Positions 1-8,455 of a DNA stretch of 35,613 bases are shown here, in pieces. Both the position numbers and the translations under genes were made by a program. The notes below the pieces were generated by a model. That model was not told the DNA's origin and did no database searches. It saw nothing but the letters and a program-made list of their open reading frames with translations. The number at the start of each line of letters is the position of its first letter. Position 1 is the stretch's first letter. The stretch is taken from positions 1-35,613 of the forward strand of contig NZ_MLCF01000030.1 in NCBI RefSeq assembly GCF_001879105.1, written 5' to 3'. The DNA comes from Mangrovactinospora gilvigrisea. GTDB taxonomy: Bacteria; Actinomycetota; Actinomycetes; Streptomycetales; Streptomycetaceae.

Positions 1-20
1 CCCCGGGCACGCCCCTACGC

Positions 21-52
21 AAAAACCCCCCGGCCGCGAAGCCAAGGGGTTG
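21..52 (-). terminator. Intrinsic terminator of the small minus-strand gene
   Basis: Read on the minus strand, an AACCCC arm pairs with GGGGTT around an inner GGC/GCC stem and is followed by a run of five T (complement of 21-25). It lies about 20 bases past the stop codon at 72, as expected for a rho-independent terminator. Confidence 0.55.
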
Positions 53-71
53 TCGCAGGGAACGAAGGCCG

Positions 72-245
72 TCAGGCCGTCTGGCGGAGGACCGGCACGC
101 CGTGCTCGGCCGCGAGTCGGTAGAGGTCTTCCAACTCGGACTCCTCCACCTCGACCAGGAACTCGTCTCCCGTCTCGACCGCGCGGCGAAGATCGCGCTC
201 GGTCTCCCGAATGCGGTCGAGGATGCCTGTCGTGAACGCGTCCAT
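72..245 (-). CDS. Small conserved hypothetical protein, 57 aa
   Basis: The product is a short, acidic, probably all-helical soluble protein (many Glu, Asp, Arg and Leu, no membrane segment). I chose the ATG at 245 rather than an in-frame upstream start at 317 because a strong GAGGAGG ribosome-binding site sits five bases before it. The 24 residues that the longer form would add are Pro/Thr-rich and do not look like conserved protein. The gene points away from cutR and ends before a hairpin with a T-run. I do not recognise a named family; proteins of this size next to cutRS are common in Streptomyces as far as I know. Confidence 0.6.
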   Translation of the reverse strand: MDAFTTGILDRIRETERDLRRAVETGDEFLVEVEESELEDLYRLAAEHGVPVLRQTA

Positions 246-541
246 GAGGGCCTCCTCGGGGGTGAGGGTGGGTTTCGGGCGGGGTGTGTTGGTCGTCCTC
301 CCCGTTGGATATGCCACAGAAACCTTGCGGCGCCGAGAACCTGGTGCACATCCGGACCCCGCGCCGGTGCCTGCCCCGGCGGGACGCGGTCACGGTTTAC
401 CGTTGCCTTACCGGTGCCGCAGGCACCATGGAGGCACCGTCGGCACCCGCCCGCCGCTATGGAGGCCGCGCGCCCCGCGACACGGGCGCCGCGGCCCAGG
501 GCGGGGCGCCGACGGTCCACTTTTCTGGAAAGGATGACGCC
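246..541. promoter_or_regulatory. Divergent intergenic region before cutR
   Basis: This 296-base region separates the small minus-strand gene from cutR and must hold both promoters. Reading frames run through it in several phases but none has a ribosome-binding site and typical protein composition. A clear GGAAAGGA site at 527-534 precedes the TTG start of cutR. The near-repeats GTTTACCG and CCTTACCG at about 396-412 may be part of a regulator site, but I cannot assign it. Confidence 0.35.
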
Positions 542-1195
542 TTGCGGGTTCTCGTCGTCGAGGACGAGCAGCTGCTCGCCGACGCCGTCGCCACCGGTCT
601 GCGCCGGGAGGCCATGGCCGTGGACGTGGTCTACGACGGACAGGCGGCGATGGACCGCGTCGCCGTCAACGACTACGACGTGGTCGTCCTGGACCGGGAT
701 CTCCCCAAGGTCCACGGCGACGAGGTCTGCCGCTACGTCGTGGCCAACTCCTCGCCCACCCGGGTCCTGATGCTCACCGCCTCCGGCGACATCAGCGAGC
801 GGGTCGCCGGCCTGGAGCTGGGGGCCGACGACTACCTGCCGAAGCCGTTCGCGTTCACCGAGATGGTGGCCCGCGTCCGCGCCCTCGGCAGGAGGTCGAC
901 GACCGCGCTGCCTCCGGTGCTGGAGCGCTCCGGCATCACCCTGGACCCCAACCGCCGCGAGGTCACCCGCGACGGCCGCCCGGTGCAGCTGTCGCCGAAG
1001 GAGTTCGCGGTCCTGGAGGTGCTGATGCGCGCCGAGGGCGCGGTGGTCTCCGCCGAGCAGCTCCTCGAGAAGGCGTGGGACGAGTTCATCGACCCGTTCA
1101 CCAACGTGGTGCGGGTGACGGTCATGACGCTGCGCCGGAAGCTCGGCGAGCCGCCCGTGATCATCACGGTGCCCGGCGCCGGCTACCGGATCTGA
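542..1195 (+). CDS. cutR: Response regulator CutR (OmpR/PhoB family)
   Basis: This is the 217-residue DNA-binding response regulator of the CutRS system. The receiver domain (about 1-115) starts with LRVLVVEDE, has the phospho-acceptor Asp51 in VVVLDRDLP, and ends with the conserved Lys in DDYLPKPF. The winged-helix effector domain follows (about 125-217), ending in VPGAGYRI as in PhoB-type regulators. The start is TTG at 542 because GGAAAGGA lies seven bases upstream and the receiver fold begins there; the frame stays open upstream to 284 but those residues are not receiver sequence. cutS starts seven bases after its stop, so the two form an operon. Sequence and neighbourhood match S. coelicolor CutR as I recall it. 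The family is linked to envelope and secretion stress. Confidence 0.9.
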   Translation: MRVLVVEDEQLLADAVATGLRREAMAVDVVYDGQAAMDRVAVNDYDVVVLDRDLPKVHGDEVCRYVVANSSPTRVLMLTASGDISERVAGLELGADDYLPKPFAFTEMVARVRALGRRSTTALPPVLERSGITLDPNRREVTRDGRPVQLSPKEFAVLEVLMRAEGAVVSAEQLLEKAWDEFIDPFTNVVRVTVMTLRRKLGEPPVIITVPGAGYRI

Positions 1196-1202
1196 CCTCG
1201 TC

Positions 1203-2555
1203 ATGGCCGATCTTCCGGAGAGCGGGGGCGCCCCGCGGGTGCCGCCCCGGCCCCCGCAGCCGCCCCGGCCGGCGGGCTTCCGCAGCAGCTCCAGCACCAG
1301 CACCACGGGCACGAACAAGCTGCCCGGCGCCGCCGCCGGCGGCGGCTCGGGCAACGGAGGCGGCGGCGGCACCGCCTCGCACCCCGAGCGGCTGGCGGGC
1401 CCGCTGCTGCGGCCGACGATCCGCTTCCGGCTGACCGCCCTGTACGGCGGGATGTTCCTGATCGCCGGGATCCTGCTGCTGGGCCTCGTCTACGTGCTGG
1501 TGCGCAACAGCCTCCAGGTGCAGAGCGACCTCTACCACATCAGGTTGAGCGCCAACACCTGCCTGCAGATCAACGACACCAAGCTCTGCGACGACGCCAC
1601 GGTGCAGCGCCAGCTCAACGCGATCCAGCAGTTCCAGGAGAACCAGGCCCTCAACGAGCTGCTGCGGCAGTCGCTGACGGCGCTGCTGGGGCTCGCGGTG
1701 GTGGCCTTCGCGTTCGGCTACATCATGGCCGGCCGGGTGCTGCAGCCGCTGGGCCGCATCACCCGCACCGCCCGCAAGGTGGTCGGCTCCGACCTCCACC
1801 AGCGGATCAACCTGGACGGCCCGGACGACGAGTTCAAGGAGCTCGCCGACACCTTCGACGAGATGCTGGAGCGCCTCGACCGGGCGTTCGACTCGCAGCG
1901 CAGGTTCGTCGCCAACGCCTCGCACGAGCTGCGCACCCCGCTGGCGATCAACCGCACCCTGCTGGAGGTGCAACTCTCCGACCCGGACGCGCCGGCGGAG
2001 GTGAAGCAGCTCGGCAAGAGCCTGCTCGCCACCAACCAGCGCAGCGAGGCCCTGGTGGAGGGGCTGCTGCTGCTCGCCCGCAGCGAGAACGAGCTCACCG
2101 AGAAGGACCGCCAGCCCGTCGACCTCGCCGAGGTCGCCGAGCGGGCCCTGGAGCAGTGCCGCGCCGACGCCGCGTCCCAGGAGGTGGAGGTGCGCTCCGA
2201 CCTCCAGGAGGTGGTGGTGCGCGGCAACGGGGTGCTGCTGGAGCGGGTGGCGCTCAACCTCGTGCAGAACGCGGTGAAGTACAACGAGCCCGGCGGCTGG
2301 GTGCGGGTGGAGGCCCGGCGGATGGGCGAGGGCGGCCTGCTGGAGGTCTCCAACACCGGCGCGGTGGTGCCCGGCTACGAGGTGGACGGCATCTTCGAGC
2401 CGTTCCGGCGGCTCGCGGAGCGCACCGGGAGCGACAAGGGCGTCGGGCTGGGCCTGTCGATCGTCCGGTCGGTGGTGCGGGCGCACGGCGGCTCCATCGC
2501 GGCCGAGCCGCGTCCCGGGGGCGGCCTCTCCGTCCGGGTGCTGCTGCCCTCCTGA
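1203..2555 (+). CDS. cutS: Sensor histidine kinase CutS
   Basis: This membrane sensor kinase (450 aa) would phosphorylate CutR. In order: a Pro/Ser/Gly-rich cytoplasmic stretch (1-60), TM1 (about 82-101), a short extracellular sensor (about 102-158), TM2 (about 159-177), HAMP (about 178-230), the HisKA dimerisation helix with phospho-acceptor His241 in NASHELRTP, and a HATPase domain with the N box (LVQNAVKYN) and a GVGLGLSIV glycine box. The sensor loop carries two cysteines, Cys120 and Cys129, nine residues apart. As I recall, published work on Streptomyces CutS points to such paired cysteines as redox sensors of protein folding outside the cell. The low-complexity N-terminus is longer than I expect for the family, so a later start is possible, but I see none with a good ribosome site. 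Confidence 0.88.
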   Translation: MADLPESGGAPRVPPRPPQPPRPAGFRSSSSTSTTGTNKLPGAAAGGGSGNGGGGGTASHPERLAGPLLRPTIRFRLTALYGGMFLIAGILLLGLVYVLVRNSLQVQSDLYHIRLSANTCLQINDTKLCDDATVQRQLNAIQQFQENQALNELLRQSLTALLGLAVVAFAFGYIMAGRVLQPLGRITRTARKVVGSDLHQRINLDGPDDEFKELADTFDEMLERLDRAFDSQRRFVANASHELRTPLAINRTLLEVQLSDPDAPAEVKQLGKSLLATNQRSEALVEGLLLLARSENELTEKDRQPVDLAEVAERALEQCRADAASQEVEVRSDLQEVVVRGNGVLLERVALNLVQNAVKYNEPGGWVRVEARRMGEGGLLEVSNTGAVVPGYEVDGIFEPFRRLAERTGSDKGVGLGLSIVRSVVRAHGGSIAAEPRPGGGLSVRVLLPS

Positions 2556-3142
2556 GGCGTCCGCGACACCCTCCGAACGAGTGCTCCGTCCCCGGGTTGC
2601 GGGCGGCGATTTCCGGTCGTACCGGGGCTCCGCGACACGCCGCGGCGAAGGTGTGAGCAACGTCATATTTGGCGGCTCCACGGGGGTTCCGCGCTGACGT
2701 CCCGTAAGATCCGGGTCCCGTCCTGGCCCCCGATTTCGGTCACGGAGTGTGTTCGCCGGCCGGGGGGGCGGCCCTGGAGGCGGGGATTCCGCCCACATGG
2801 ACCGCATCCGCACCGAACCCCGGTGCGAGGCCGCGACGGGCGGTCGAGGGCCGCTGGACGTTTCGCCCGGGAGAGTGAATATCGGGCGTGGTTTCCGGAG
2901 GGTTCGATCACGGGAAGTACACGGTGGAGCGCGCGCGAGCTGCGGCAGATCGGCCTCCCGGACCGACCGTCCATCCAATCGGATCACCGTTCGGCGGCCC
3001 GAGACCGAGTGTCGATTGAGTAACGGGACTTGATGTAAGGCAAAATCTCCGCTTCGGGTCGGGCACAAGACCGGGCCCTCGCGCGTTACGTGCGCGGAAC
3101 CCACTTACACACGGATACACACCCGGAGGGGGAGAAGCTGAC
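2556..3142. other. Long non-coding stretch before the DUF4193 gene
   Basis: This is 587 bases between cutS and the DUF4193 gene with no convincing coding sequence; the short open frames in it are low-complexity. AT-richer patches occur near 2660-2710 and 3015-3046, the latter with TTGAGT (3016-3021) and CAAAAT (3041-3046), 19 bases apart, as a weak promoter candidate. A strong GGAGGGGGAGAAG ribosome site at about 3125-3136 serves the next gene. A long leader or an unannotated small RNA would fit, but neither is shown by the sequence. Confidence 0.4.
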
Positions 3143-3442
3143 ATGGCAACGGACTACGACACCCCACGCAAGACCGACGACGACCTCAACGAGGACAGCA
3201 TCGAGGAGCTCAAGGCTCGTCGGAACGACAAGTCCACCTCGACCGTCGACGTGGACGAGTTCGAGCAGGCGGAGAACCTGGAGCTGCCCGGAGCGGATCT
3301 GTCCGGCGAGGAGCTCTCGGTCCGAGTGCTGCCGCGCCAGGCGGACGAGTTCACCTGCTCGCGCTGCTTCCTGGTGCACCACCGCAGCCAGCTGGCCGCC
3401 GAGAAGAACGGCCAGCCCATCTGCCGGGACTGCGCAGCCTGA
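3143..3442 (+). CDS. DUF4193 zinc-ribbon-like protein, 99 aa
   Basis: This small soluble protein has an acidic N-terminal half, rich in Asp and Glu, and a C-terminal zinc-ribbon-like module. Two CxxC pairs, in FTCSRCFLVHH and ICRDCAA, lie about 20 residues apart and probably bind one zinc. This layout is that of the actinobacterial DUF4193 family, whose mycobacterial member is Rv2699c as I recall. The role is unknown; a small ribbon with an acidic arm could contact RNA polymerase or RNA, but that is inference. The ATG is well supported by a strong ribosome-binding site 6-18 bases upstream. It is followed 14 bases later by the EcsC-like gene, so the two may be co-transcribed. Confidence 0.85.
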   Translation: MATDYDTPRKTDDDLNEDSIEELKARRNDKSTSTVDVDEFEQAENLELPGADLSGEELSVRVLPRQADEFTCSRCFLVHHRSQLAAEKNGQPICRDCAA

Positions 3443-3456
3443 GGCCGGGAGCGGCC

Positions 3457-4461
3457 ATGGCGCGCAGGACCGGAAGGACCGGAAGGCTGGGACGGTTCGG
3501 CCGGCGCGACCGGGACGCACTGCCCGAGGGGCAGGACGGCCCGCAGGCGCCGGACGGCGACGAGAGCAGTGCGGCGGACCTGATCGCGGGGATCGCCGCG
3601 CTGCCGCCCGCCCCGTCGGACGACGGGGACGAGGACGCCCCTGAGGGCGTCCTGGTGGCCACCCAGGGGCCGGAGGGCCCCGACGGGCGCCCCGGGCGCA
3701 ACGGCGACCGCAAAAGGCTCCTGGCGGCCCTCAGGGCCGCGCTGGGCCGTGGAGCGGGTGCCGCCGGACGGGCCGGCGCACGCGCCGCGCACGCCGGCGG
3801 CAAGGGCGCTCACGCGCTCGCCGACCGGCTGATCGAGGCGGCACCCCGCATCCCGGTGCGCCGCCTGGAGTCGCTGCGGCAGCACCACCCCGGGCTGGGC
3901 ACCGAGGAGCTCGCCGACAAGCTGGTGAAGGGCGCGGAGCGGTCCACCGCAGCGGTGGGCGCCGGCATCGGCGCCGCCGCGGTGCTGCCCAACCCCATGA
4001 CCATGCCCGTGGAGCTCGCCGCCGAGACCCTGGCGGTGGCGGCGATCGAGTTCAAACTGGTGGCCGAGCTCCACGAGGCCTACGGGATCCCGGCGCAGGG
4101 CAACGGCCGGCAGCGCTCGATGGCCTACCTGGTGGCCTGGGCCGACCAGCGCGGCATCGACCCGCGACGGCCGACGGCGCTCGGCGACGCCTTCTCCAGC
4201 ACCGCCAAGCGCGACCTGCGCAACCGGCTCATCGGGCGGATGGCGCGCAGCGCCCCGTCCCTGACGCCGTTCCTGATCGGCGCCGGCGTCGGCGCCACGA
4301 TGAACCACCGCGACACCCACAAGCTCGCCGAGAAGATCCGGCGCGACCTGCGCCGCCGGGCCGGCGGCGAGGGCCGTCAGCTCCCGGAGGGCGACGGCTC
4401 CGCGGACCGCGCCTTGTCCAGGGCGGAGACCAGGCGCTTGGGGAAGCGGGTGGACAAGTAG
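3457..4461 (+). CDS. Conserved hypothetical protein, EcsC-like
   Basis: The protein is 334 aa. The first 100 residues are disordered and rich in Arg, Gly, Asp and Pro. From about 125 it has an ordered helical part with small-residue hydrophobic stretches ([34 protein letters not shown]) separated by a helix ending in AELHEAYG. This pattern of a helical hairpin, a mid-protein helix and a late glycine-rich segment followed by HKLAEKIRR resembles EcsC-family proteins, which are membrane-associated and poorly understood. I call it EcsC-like with moderate confidence. It has an ATG with GGGAGCGG upstream. Its last 85 bases overlap the 3' end of the opposing DUF3093 gene, and the last 28 residues look unstructured. 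Confidence 0.7.
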   Translation: MARRTGRTGRLGRFGRRDRDALPEGQDGPQAPDGDESSAADLIAGIAALPPAPSDDGDEDAPEGVLVATQGPEGPDGRPGRNGDRKRLLAALRAALGRGAGAAGRAGARAAHAGGKGAHALADRLIEAAPRIPVRRLESLRQHHPGLGTEELADKLVKGAERSTAAVGAGIGAAAVLPNPMTMPVELAAETLAVAAIEFKLVAELHEAYGIPAQGNGRQRSMAYLVAWADQRGIDPRRPTALGDAFSSTAKRDLRNRLIGRMARSAPSLTPFLIGAGVGATMNHRDTHKLAEKIRRDLRRRAGGEGRQLPEGDGSADRALSRAETRRLGKRVDK

Positions 4462-4838
4462 AGGTACGGGGTCGGGTCCTCGGGATCGGTCACCTCGATC
4501 CGGACGGCCGTCGGGATGTAGGCGCGCAGCAGCATGAACGCCCGCGTGTCGGCCTTGTGCAGCCGCCAGGCGCGGGCCTCCTCGGCGTCCATCACATGCG
4601 CCTCGCCGAGCGCCGAGACGGGCACCTTGGCGTCGCCGGCCACCAGCGCGCCCTGCACCACCCGCACCCGCACCGAGCCGTAGGAGCTGATGAGCACCGC
4701 GGCCGCGGCCGTGCCGGCGACGAAGCCGATGAAGGCGATCACCAGACCGAAGTAGAAGAGCGTGAGGCCGACGAACAGCCCCGTGATCACGCTGTAGAGC
4801 CACCAAGTGGCGGGAGCGGTCAGCCTCTCGTCGTACAT
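4377..4838 (-). CDS. DUF3093 membrane protein, 153 aa
   Basis: The protein starts [14 protein letters not shown], then has two transmembrane helices (about 12-30 and 35-54) and a soluble C-terminal domain with [15 protein letters not shown] and a [16 protein letters not shown] motif near the end. This is the DUF3093 family, found next to dut across actinobacteria. Its function is unknown; the C-terminal domain looks like a small beta domain exposed to the cytoplasm. It is divergent from dut, 72 bases apart, and has no ribosome-binding site. A CACAAT box six bases before the ATG suggests a leaderless transcript. It converges on the EcsC-like gene with an 85-base overlap. Confidence 0.85.
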   Translation of the reverse strand: MYDERLTAPATWWLYSVITGLFVGLTLFYFGLVIAFIGFVAGTAAAAVLISSYGSVRVRVVQGALVAGDAKVPVSALGEAHVMDAEEARAWRLHKADTRAFMLLRAYIPTAVRIEVTDPEDPTPYLYLSTRFPKRLVSALDKARSAEPSPSGS

Positions 4839-4844
4839 GGCCCC

Positions 4845-4850
4845 ATTGTG
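4845..4850 (-). promoter_or_regulatory. -10 box for a leaderless DUF3093 transcript
   Basis: On the minus strand CACAAT ends six bases before the ATG at 4838, and no Shine-Dalgarno sequence is visible. This spacing would place the transcription start at or beside the start codon. Confidence 0.45.
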
Positions 4851-4896
4851 CCCGGGGCGCGCACCGCACCCTGCGCGCGGGGTGGTTCCGGGCCGG

Positions 4897-4902
4897 TAGA
4901 GT
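4897..4902 (+). promoter_or_regulatory. -10 box for a leaderless dut transcript
   Basis: TAGAGT fits TANNNT and lies eight bases before the GTG start of dut. The gap has no ribosome-binding site, so the mRNA probably starts at the GTG. Confidence 0.5.
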
Positions 4903-4910
4903 CCGCGCCT

Positions 4911-5483
4911 GTGAGCGACCCGCACCACCGTCCCCAGGACGAGCCCGGCACCGTCGAGGTGCTGCTCTCCCGGCTGGATCCCGAGCTGCCCCCGCCCTGC
5001 TACGCCCACCCCGGCGACGCCGGCGCCGATCTGCGCACCGCGATCGACGCCGACCTCGAACCGGGGGAGCGCGCGACGCTGCCCACCGGGGTGGCCATCG
5101 CGCTGCCCGACGGCTACGCGGCCTTCGTGCACCCGCGTTCGGGGCTCGCCGCGCGCTGCGGGGTTTCGATCGTCAATGCGCCCGGTACGGTGGATGCGGG
5201 GTATCGCGGGGAGCTGAAGGTCGTGGTGATCAACCTGGACCCGAGGAACCCGGTGAGCTTCCGCCGTGGCGACCGGATCGCGCAGCTGGTGATCCAGCGG
5301 GTGGAGCGGGCGAGGTTCCGCGTCGTCGGCGAGGGAGGGGAGGACGGCGACGTGGCCGGCCTGCCGTCCTCGTCCCGCGGCACCGGAGGCCATGGTTCGA
5401 CTGGTGGCCACCACGCGCTTAGCATCACCGAGACCGGAGGCGGAGCCGACCGCCGCGAGGTCTCCGACCGGGAAGGACAGTGA
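4911..5483 (+). CDS. dut: dUTP diphosphatase (dUTPase)
   Basis: This enzyme (190 aa) hydrolyses dUTP to dUMP and pyrophosphate, keeping uracil out of DNA and supplying dTMP synthesis. All five trimeric dUTPase motifs are present in order: I, DAGADL (36-41); [13 protein letters not shown] (75-85); [13 protein letters not shown] with catalytic Asp95; [13 protein letters not shown]; and [11 protein letters not shown] near 156-165. The His in motif V where many bacteria have Phe is also found in mycobacterial enzymes, as I recall. About 20 residues follow motif V. The GTG start at 4911 is just before the conserved core and just after the TAGAGT box. The gene overlaps the next one by four bases (GTGA), so they are translationally coupled. 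Confidence 0.93.
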   Translation: MSDPHHRPQDEPGTVEVLLSRLDPELPPPCYAHPGDAGADLRTAIDADLEPGERATLPTGVAIALPDGYAAFVHPRSGLAARCGVSIVNAPGTVDAGYRGELKVVVINLDPRNPVSFRRGDRIAQLVIQRVERARFRVVGEGGEDGDVAGLPSSSRGTGGHGSTGGHHALSITETGGGADRREVSDREGQ

Positions 5484-6262
5484 CCGTGTTCCGTCGCCGC
5501 CGTAACCAGGGCGCCGCCGACGAGCTCGACGAGGGTGCCACCAGCACCGACGAGTTCGAGCCCGGCGCCGAGGATGCCGCCCGGCAGTCCCTTCCCCCCG
5601 CCCCGCGGCCCGAGGGCCCGTGGGACGCCACCGAGCTGCAGGACGCGGCCGAGGGCCGCGTCGACCTCGGGGGCCTGCTGGTTCCCGCGGTCCAGGGGAT
5701 GGAGCTGCGCGTCGAGGTCGCGGGCGACGCGATCGTGGCGGCCACCGTGGTGCTCGGCCAGAGCTCGATCGCGCTGCAGGCGTTCGCCGCGCCCCGCACG
5801 GAGGGGCTGTGGGGGGAGATCCGCGCGGAGATCGCGTCCAGCATCACGCAGCAGGGCGGCACCGTCGACGAGCTCGAGGGGACGCTGGGCTGGGAGCTGC
5901 GGGCGCAGATCCCGGTGCCGCTGCCGAACGGCAGCAGCGGGGTGCAGCAGGTGCGGTTCGTCGGGTGCGACGGGCCGCGGTGGTTCCTGCGCGGCGTGAT
6001 CGCCGGGCAGGGCGCGGCGCAGCCGCAGACGGCCGAGGTGCTGGAGAACGTGTTCCGGTCGACGGTGGTGGTGCGCGGGGAGGGGCCGATGGCCCCGCGG
6101 GACCCGATCGTGCTGCAGCTGCCCGACGACGCGCAGATGGTCCCGGACGGGACCGGCGGCGCGGCGGAGCCGGCGGCTCCGCAGGAGGAGCCGTCGCGGT
6201 TCTCCGGGTCGGCGGCGCTGAATCCGTTCGAACGCGGGCCGGAGATCACCGAGGTCCGTTAA
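5480..6262 (+). CDS. DUF3710 family protein, 260 aa
   Basis: This is a conserved actinobacterial protein of unknown function that almost always follows dut. A charged linker (1-50) with an FRRRRNQ start is followed by a compact alpha/beta domain (about 55-215), including [33 protein letters not shown] and [17 protein letters not shown]. This is the usual DUF3710 order. The C-terminal 45 residues are Pro/Glu-rich. There is no signal peptide or membrane segment. It starts with GTG inside the dut stop codon. A strong hairpin 38 bases after the stop ends the dut operon. Confidence 0.87.
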   Translation: MTVFRRRRNQGAADELDEGATSTDEFEPGAEDAARQSLPPAPRPEGPWDATELQDAAEGRVDLGGLLVPAVQGMELRVEVAGDAIVAATVVLGQSSIALQAFAAPRTEGLWGEIRAEIASSITQQGGTVDELEGTLGWELRAQIPVPLPNGSSGVQQVRFVGCDGPRWFLRGVIAGQGAAQPQTAEVLENVFRSTVVVRGEGPMAPRDPIVLQLPDDAQMVPDGTGGAAEPAAPQEEPSRFSGSAALNPFERGPEITEVR

Positions 6263-6299
6263 CGCTTGATGCTGGTGGCGGCCCCTTTTGCCACCCCTT

Positions 6300-6360
6300 C
6301 GCCCCGGCACCCCACCCGGACGGCTGCGCCGTCCGCGCGGTGGGGTGCCGGGGCGTTTTC
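6300..6360 (+). terminator. Strong terminator of the dut-DUF3710 operon
   Basis: Perfect 17-base arms (6300-6316 and 6339-6355) enclose a second 8-bp hairpin (6317-6324 with 6328-6335), followed by TTTTC at 6356-6360. The first 17 bases of this element are part of a 24-base sequence repeated exactly at 15756-15779, in another gene-end hairpin. Confidence 0.8.
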
Positions 6361-6389
6361 TGATGGCCCGGGAAGGTGCCGGAAGGCGA

Positions 6390-6439
6390 CCGTCAAAGTG
6401 CCGTCAAGATCATTAATGCGGGCGTATGGGGGGCGTCAA
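6390..6439 (+). promoter_or_regulatory. Candidate KdpE-binding direct repeats
   Basis: CCGTCAAAGTG (6390-6400) and CCGTCAAGATC (6401-6411) are adjacent 11-base units sharing CCGTCAA, and a third CGTCAA occurs at 6434-6439. Direct repeats at 11-base spacing are typical OmpR-family sites, and the kdp operon begins 120 bases downstream. The AT-rich CATTAAT at 6411-6417 may belong to the promoter. Assignment to KdpE is inference. Confidence 0.4.
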
Positions 6440-6530
6440 CGGATCGGGTGAGGGCACAAACGCGCGGTTTCCTCGTCGGGAGACGCCCGGAGACGCCGGG
6501 CGCGCACCAGTGTGGTTGAGGAGCCGAGCA

Positions 6531-6656
6531 ATGCTCGACGTGGCCTATGTCGCGCTGACGTTGGCGATATTCGCCGTCGTCGGCCTCGCGGCCGGTGGAC
6601 TGCAGCGGCGTGAGCGCCGCAAGGGCGAGGACCCGCAGAGCGGGGCGTCCCGCTGA
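6531..6656 (+). CDS. Small membrane protein preceding kdpF, 41 aa
   Basis: This short protein has one transmembrane helix (about residues 4-24, [20 protein letters not shown]) and a basic, polar cytoplasmic tail, [14 protein letters not shown]. The ATG at 6531 has a GAGGAG ribosome site eight bases upstream. Its TGA shares a base with the ATG of kdpF (TGATG), so it is the first gene of the kdp operon. The tight coupling argues it is real and acts with the Kdp pump, possibly as a second KdpF-like stabiliser or a regulator of assembly. It is not a copy of KdpF: the charged tail is absent there. I know no characterised family for it. Confidence 0.7.
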   Translation: MLDVAYVALTLAIFAVVGLAAGGLQRRERRKGEDPQSGASR

Positions 6657-6745
6657 TGGGCATCGAGATGATCATCGGGCTGATCGTCGGGGTGGCGCTC
6701 TTCGTCTACCTGATCGTGGCCCTCGTCTTCCCCGAGAGGTTCTGA
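6656..6745 (+). CDS. kdpF: KdpF, small subunit of the K+-transporting ATPase
   Basis: The 29-residue product, [20 protein letters not shown] and nine more residues ending in FPERF, is a single membrane helix with the usual KdpF ending. KdpF stabilises the KdpABC complex in the membrane. The ATG overlaps the preceding TGA by one base, and kdpA follows six bases after its stop. A start at the internal ATG, four codons later, is possible. Confidence 0.88.
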   Translation: MGIEMIIGLIVGVALFVYLIVALVFPERF

Positions 6746-6751
6746 CCCGCG

Positions 6752-8455
6752 ATGAGTCCTGTTCTGGCCGCGGTCCTCCAGGCCCTTTTCCTGATCGCCC
6801 TGCTGGGCGTCTGCTACGTGCCGTTCGGCACCTACATGGCCAACGTCTACACCTCCAGGAAGCACCTGAAGGTGGAGAAGGGCCTGTACCGGCTGATGGG
6901 CGTCGACCCCGACGCCGAGCAGCGCTGGCCGGCCTACCTGCGCGGGGTGCTGGTCTTCTCGGCCGCCTCCGTGCTCTTCCTCTACCTGATCCAGCGGATC
7001 CAGAGCCATCTGCCGCTGGACAGGCTGGCGCTCGGCACCGACGGCTCGACGGGCCACAACCTCGTCAACGTCGATCCGCAGCAGTCGTTCAACACCGCCG
7101 CGTCCTTCGTCTCCAACACCAACTGGCAGTCGTACAGCGGCGAGACGACGATGAGCCACGTCACCCAGATGACCGGGCTGGCGGTGCAGAACTTCGTCTC
7201 CGCCGCGGTCGGCATGGCGGTGGCGATCGCCCTGGTGCGGGGCTTCGCCCGCTACCGCAGCGGCGGCGAGCTGGGCAACTTCTGGGTGGACCTGGTGCGC
7301 GGCACGCTGCGCATCCTGCTGCCCGTCGCCGTCGTCGGGGCGCTGATCCTGGTGGCCGGCGGCGTGACGCAGAGCCTCTCGATGCCCGAGACCGTCACCG
7401 GCCTCGGCGGCGAGGTGCAGCACCTGTTCACCGGGCCGATCGCCTCCCAGGAGGTCATCAAGGAGCTCGGCACCAACGGCGGCGGCTTCTTCAACGCCAA
7501 CTCCGCGCACCCGTTCGAGAACCCGAACCCGTTCACCAACATCTTCGAGATCTTCCTGATCCTGATCATCCCGTTCTCGCTGACCCGCACCTTCGGCAAG
7601 ATGGTCGGCAGCGTGAAGCAGGGCTATGCGCTGCTCGGGGCGATGGGCGGCGTCTGGCTGCTCTTCGTGGTCCTGATGCACGTCACGGAGTTCCTGCACC
7701 CGGGTGCGGCGGCCCAGGCGGCCGGTGCCGCGATGGAGGGCAAGGAGAGCCGGTTCGGCATCGGCGGCTCCTCGCTCTTCGCGGTGAGCACCACGATGAC
7801 CTCGACCGGCGCGGTCGACTCCTTCCACTCCTCGTTCACCGGGTTCGGCGGCGGCATCGCGCTCTTCGACATGATGCTCGGCGAGGTCACCCCCGGCGGC
7901 GTCGGCTCCGGCCTCTACGGGATGCTGATCATCGCCGTCATCACGGTCTTCATCGCCGGCCTGATGGTGGGCCGGACGCCGGAGTACCTGGGCAAGAAGC
8001 TCGGCTCCCGCGAGATCACCATGGCCGCGCTCTACATCCTCGTCACCCCGACCGTGGCGCTGCTGTTCACCTCCATCTCGATGGCGATGCCCACGGCGAG
8101 GGCCTCGATGGCCAACCCGGGGATGGCGCACGGCTTCACCGAGGTCCTCTACGCCTTCACCTCGGGGGCCAACAACAACGGATCGGCCTTCGCCGGGCTC
8201 AACGCCAACACCGACTGGTACAACACCGCGATCGGTATCGCGATGCTCATGGGCCGCTTCCTGCCGATGGTGTTCGTGCTGGCCCTGGCCGGCTCGCTCA
8301 CCGAGCAGAAGCCCATCCCCGCGTCCAAGGGCACGCTGCGCACCAACACCCCCATGTTCGCGATGCTCGCCGCGTCGGTCGTCATCCTGGTGTGCGGCCT
8401 GACCTACTTCCCGGCGCTCGCACTCGGCCCGCTGGCCGAAGGGTTCTCGTCATGA
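6752..8455 (+). CDS. kdpA: KdpA, K+-binding channel-like subunit
   Basis: This 567-residue membrane protein is the potassium-selective channel-like subunit of the Kdp pump, related to the Ktr/Trk superfamily. It has about ten transmembrane helices and four selectivity-filter loops: [15 protein letters not shown] (112-126), [18 protein letters not shown] (241-258), [13 protein letters not shown] (about 350) and [16 protein letters not shown] (about 470). The glycines that line the filter are intact. Length is normal for the family (about 560). It sits between kdpF and kdpB and overlaps kdpB by four bases (ATGA). Confidence 0.96.
   Translation: MSPVLAAVLQALFLIALLGVCYVPFGTYMANVYTSRKHLKVEKGLYRLMGVDPDAEQRWPAYLRGVLVFSAASVLFLYLIQRIQSHLPLDRLALGTDGSTGHNLVNVDPQQSFNTAASFVSNTNWQSYSGETTMSHVTQMTGLAVQNFVSAAVGMAVAIALVRGFARYRSGGELGNFWVDLVRGTLRILLPVAVVGALILVAGGVTQSLSMPETVTGLGGEVQHLFTGPIASQEVIKELGTNGGGFFNANSAHPFENPNPFTNIFEIFLILIIPFSLTRTFGKMVGSVKQGYALLGAMGGVWLLFVVLMHVTEFLHPGAAAQAAGAAMEGKESRFGIGGSSLFAVSTTMTSTGAVDSFHSSFTGFGGGIALFDMMLGEVTPGGVGSGLYGMLIIAVITVFIAGLMVGRTPEYLGKKLGSREITMAALYILVTPTVALLFTSISMAMPTARASMANPGMAHGFTEVLYAFTSGANNNGSAFAGLNANTDWYNTAIGIAMLMGRFLPMVFVLALAGSLTEQKPIPASKGTLRTNTPMFAMLAASVVILVCGLTYFPALALGPLAEGFSS

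Noticed and set aside
3016..3046. A confident promoter for the DUF4193 gene (TTGAGT with CAAAAT)
   Set aside because: The spacing is 19 bases and both boxes are poor matches, so it is kept only as a weak candidate in the intergenic entry.
1164..3104. A 646-residue minus-strand frame over cutS
   Set aside because: It is antisense to a well-supported kinase gene, is Leu/His/Arg-rich, and has no domain or ribosome-binding site.
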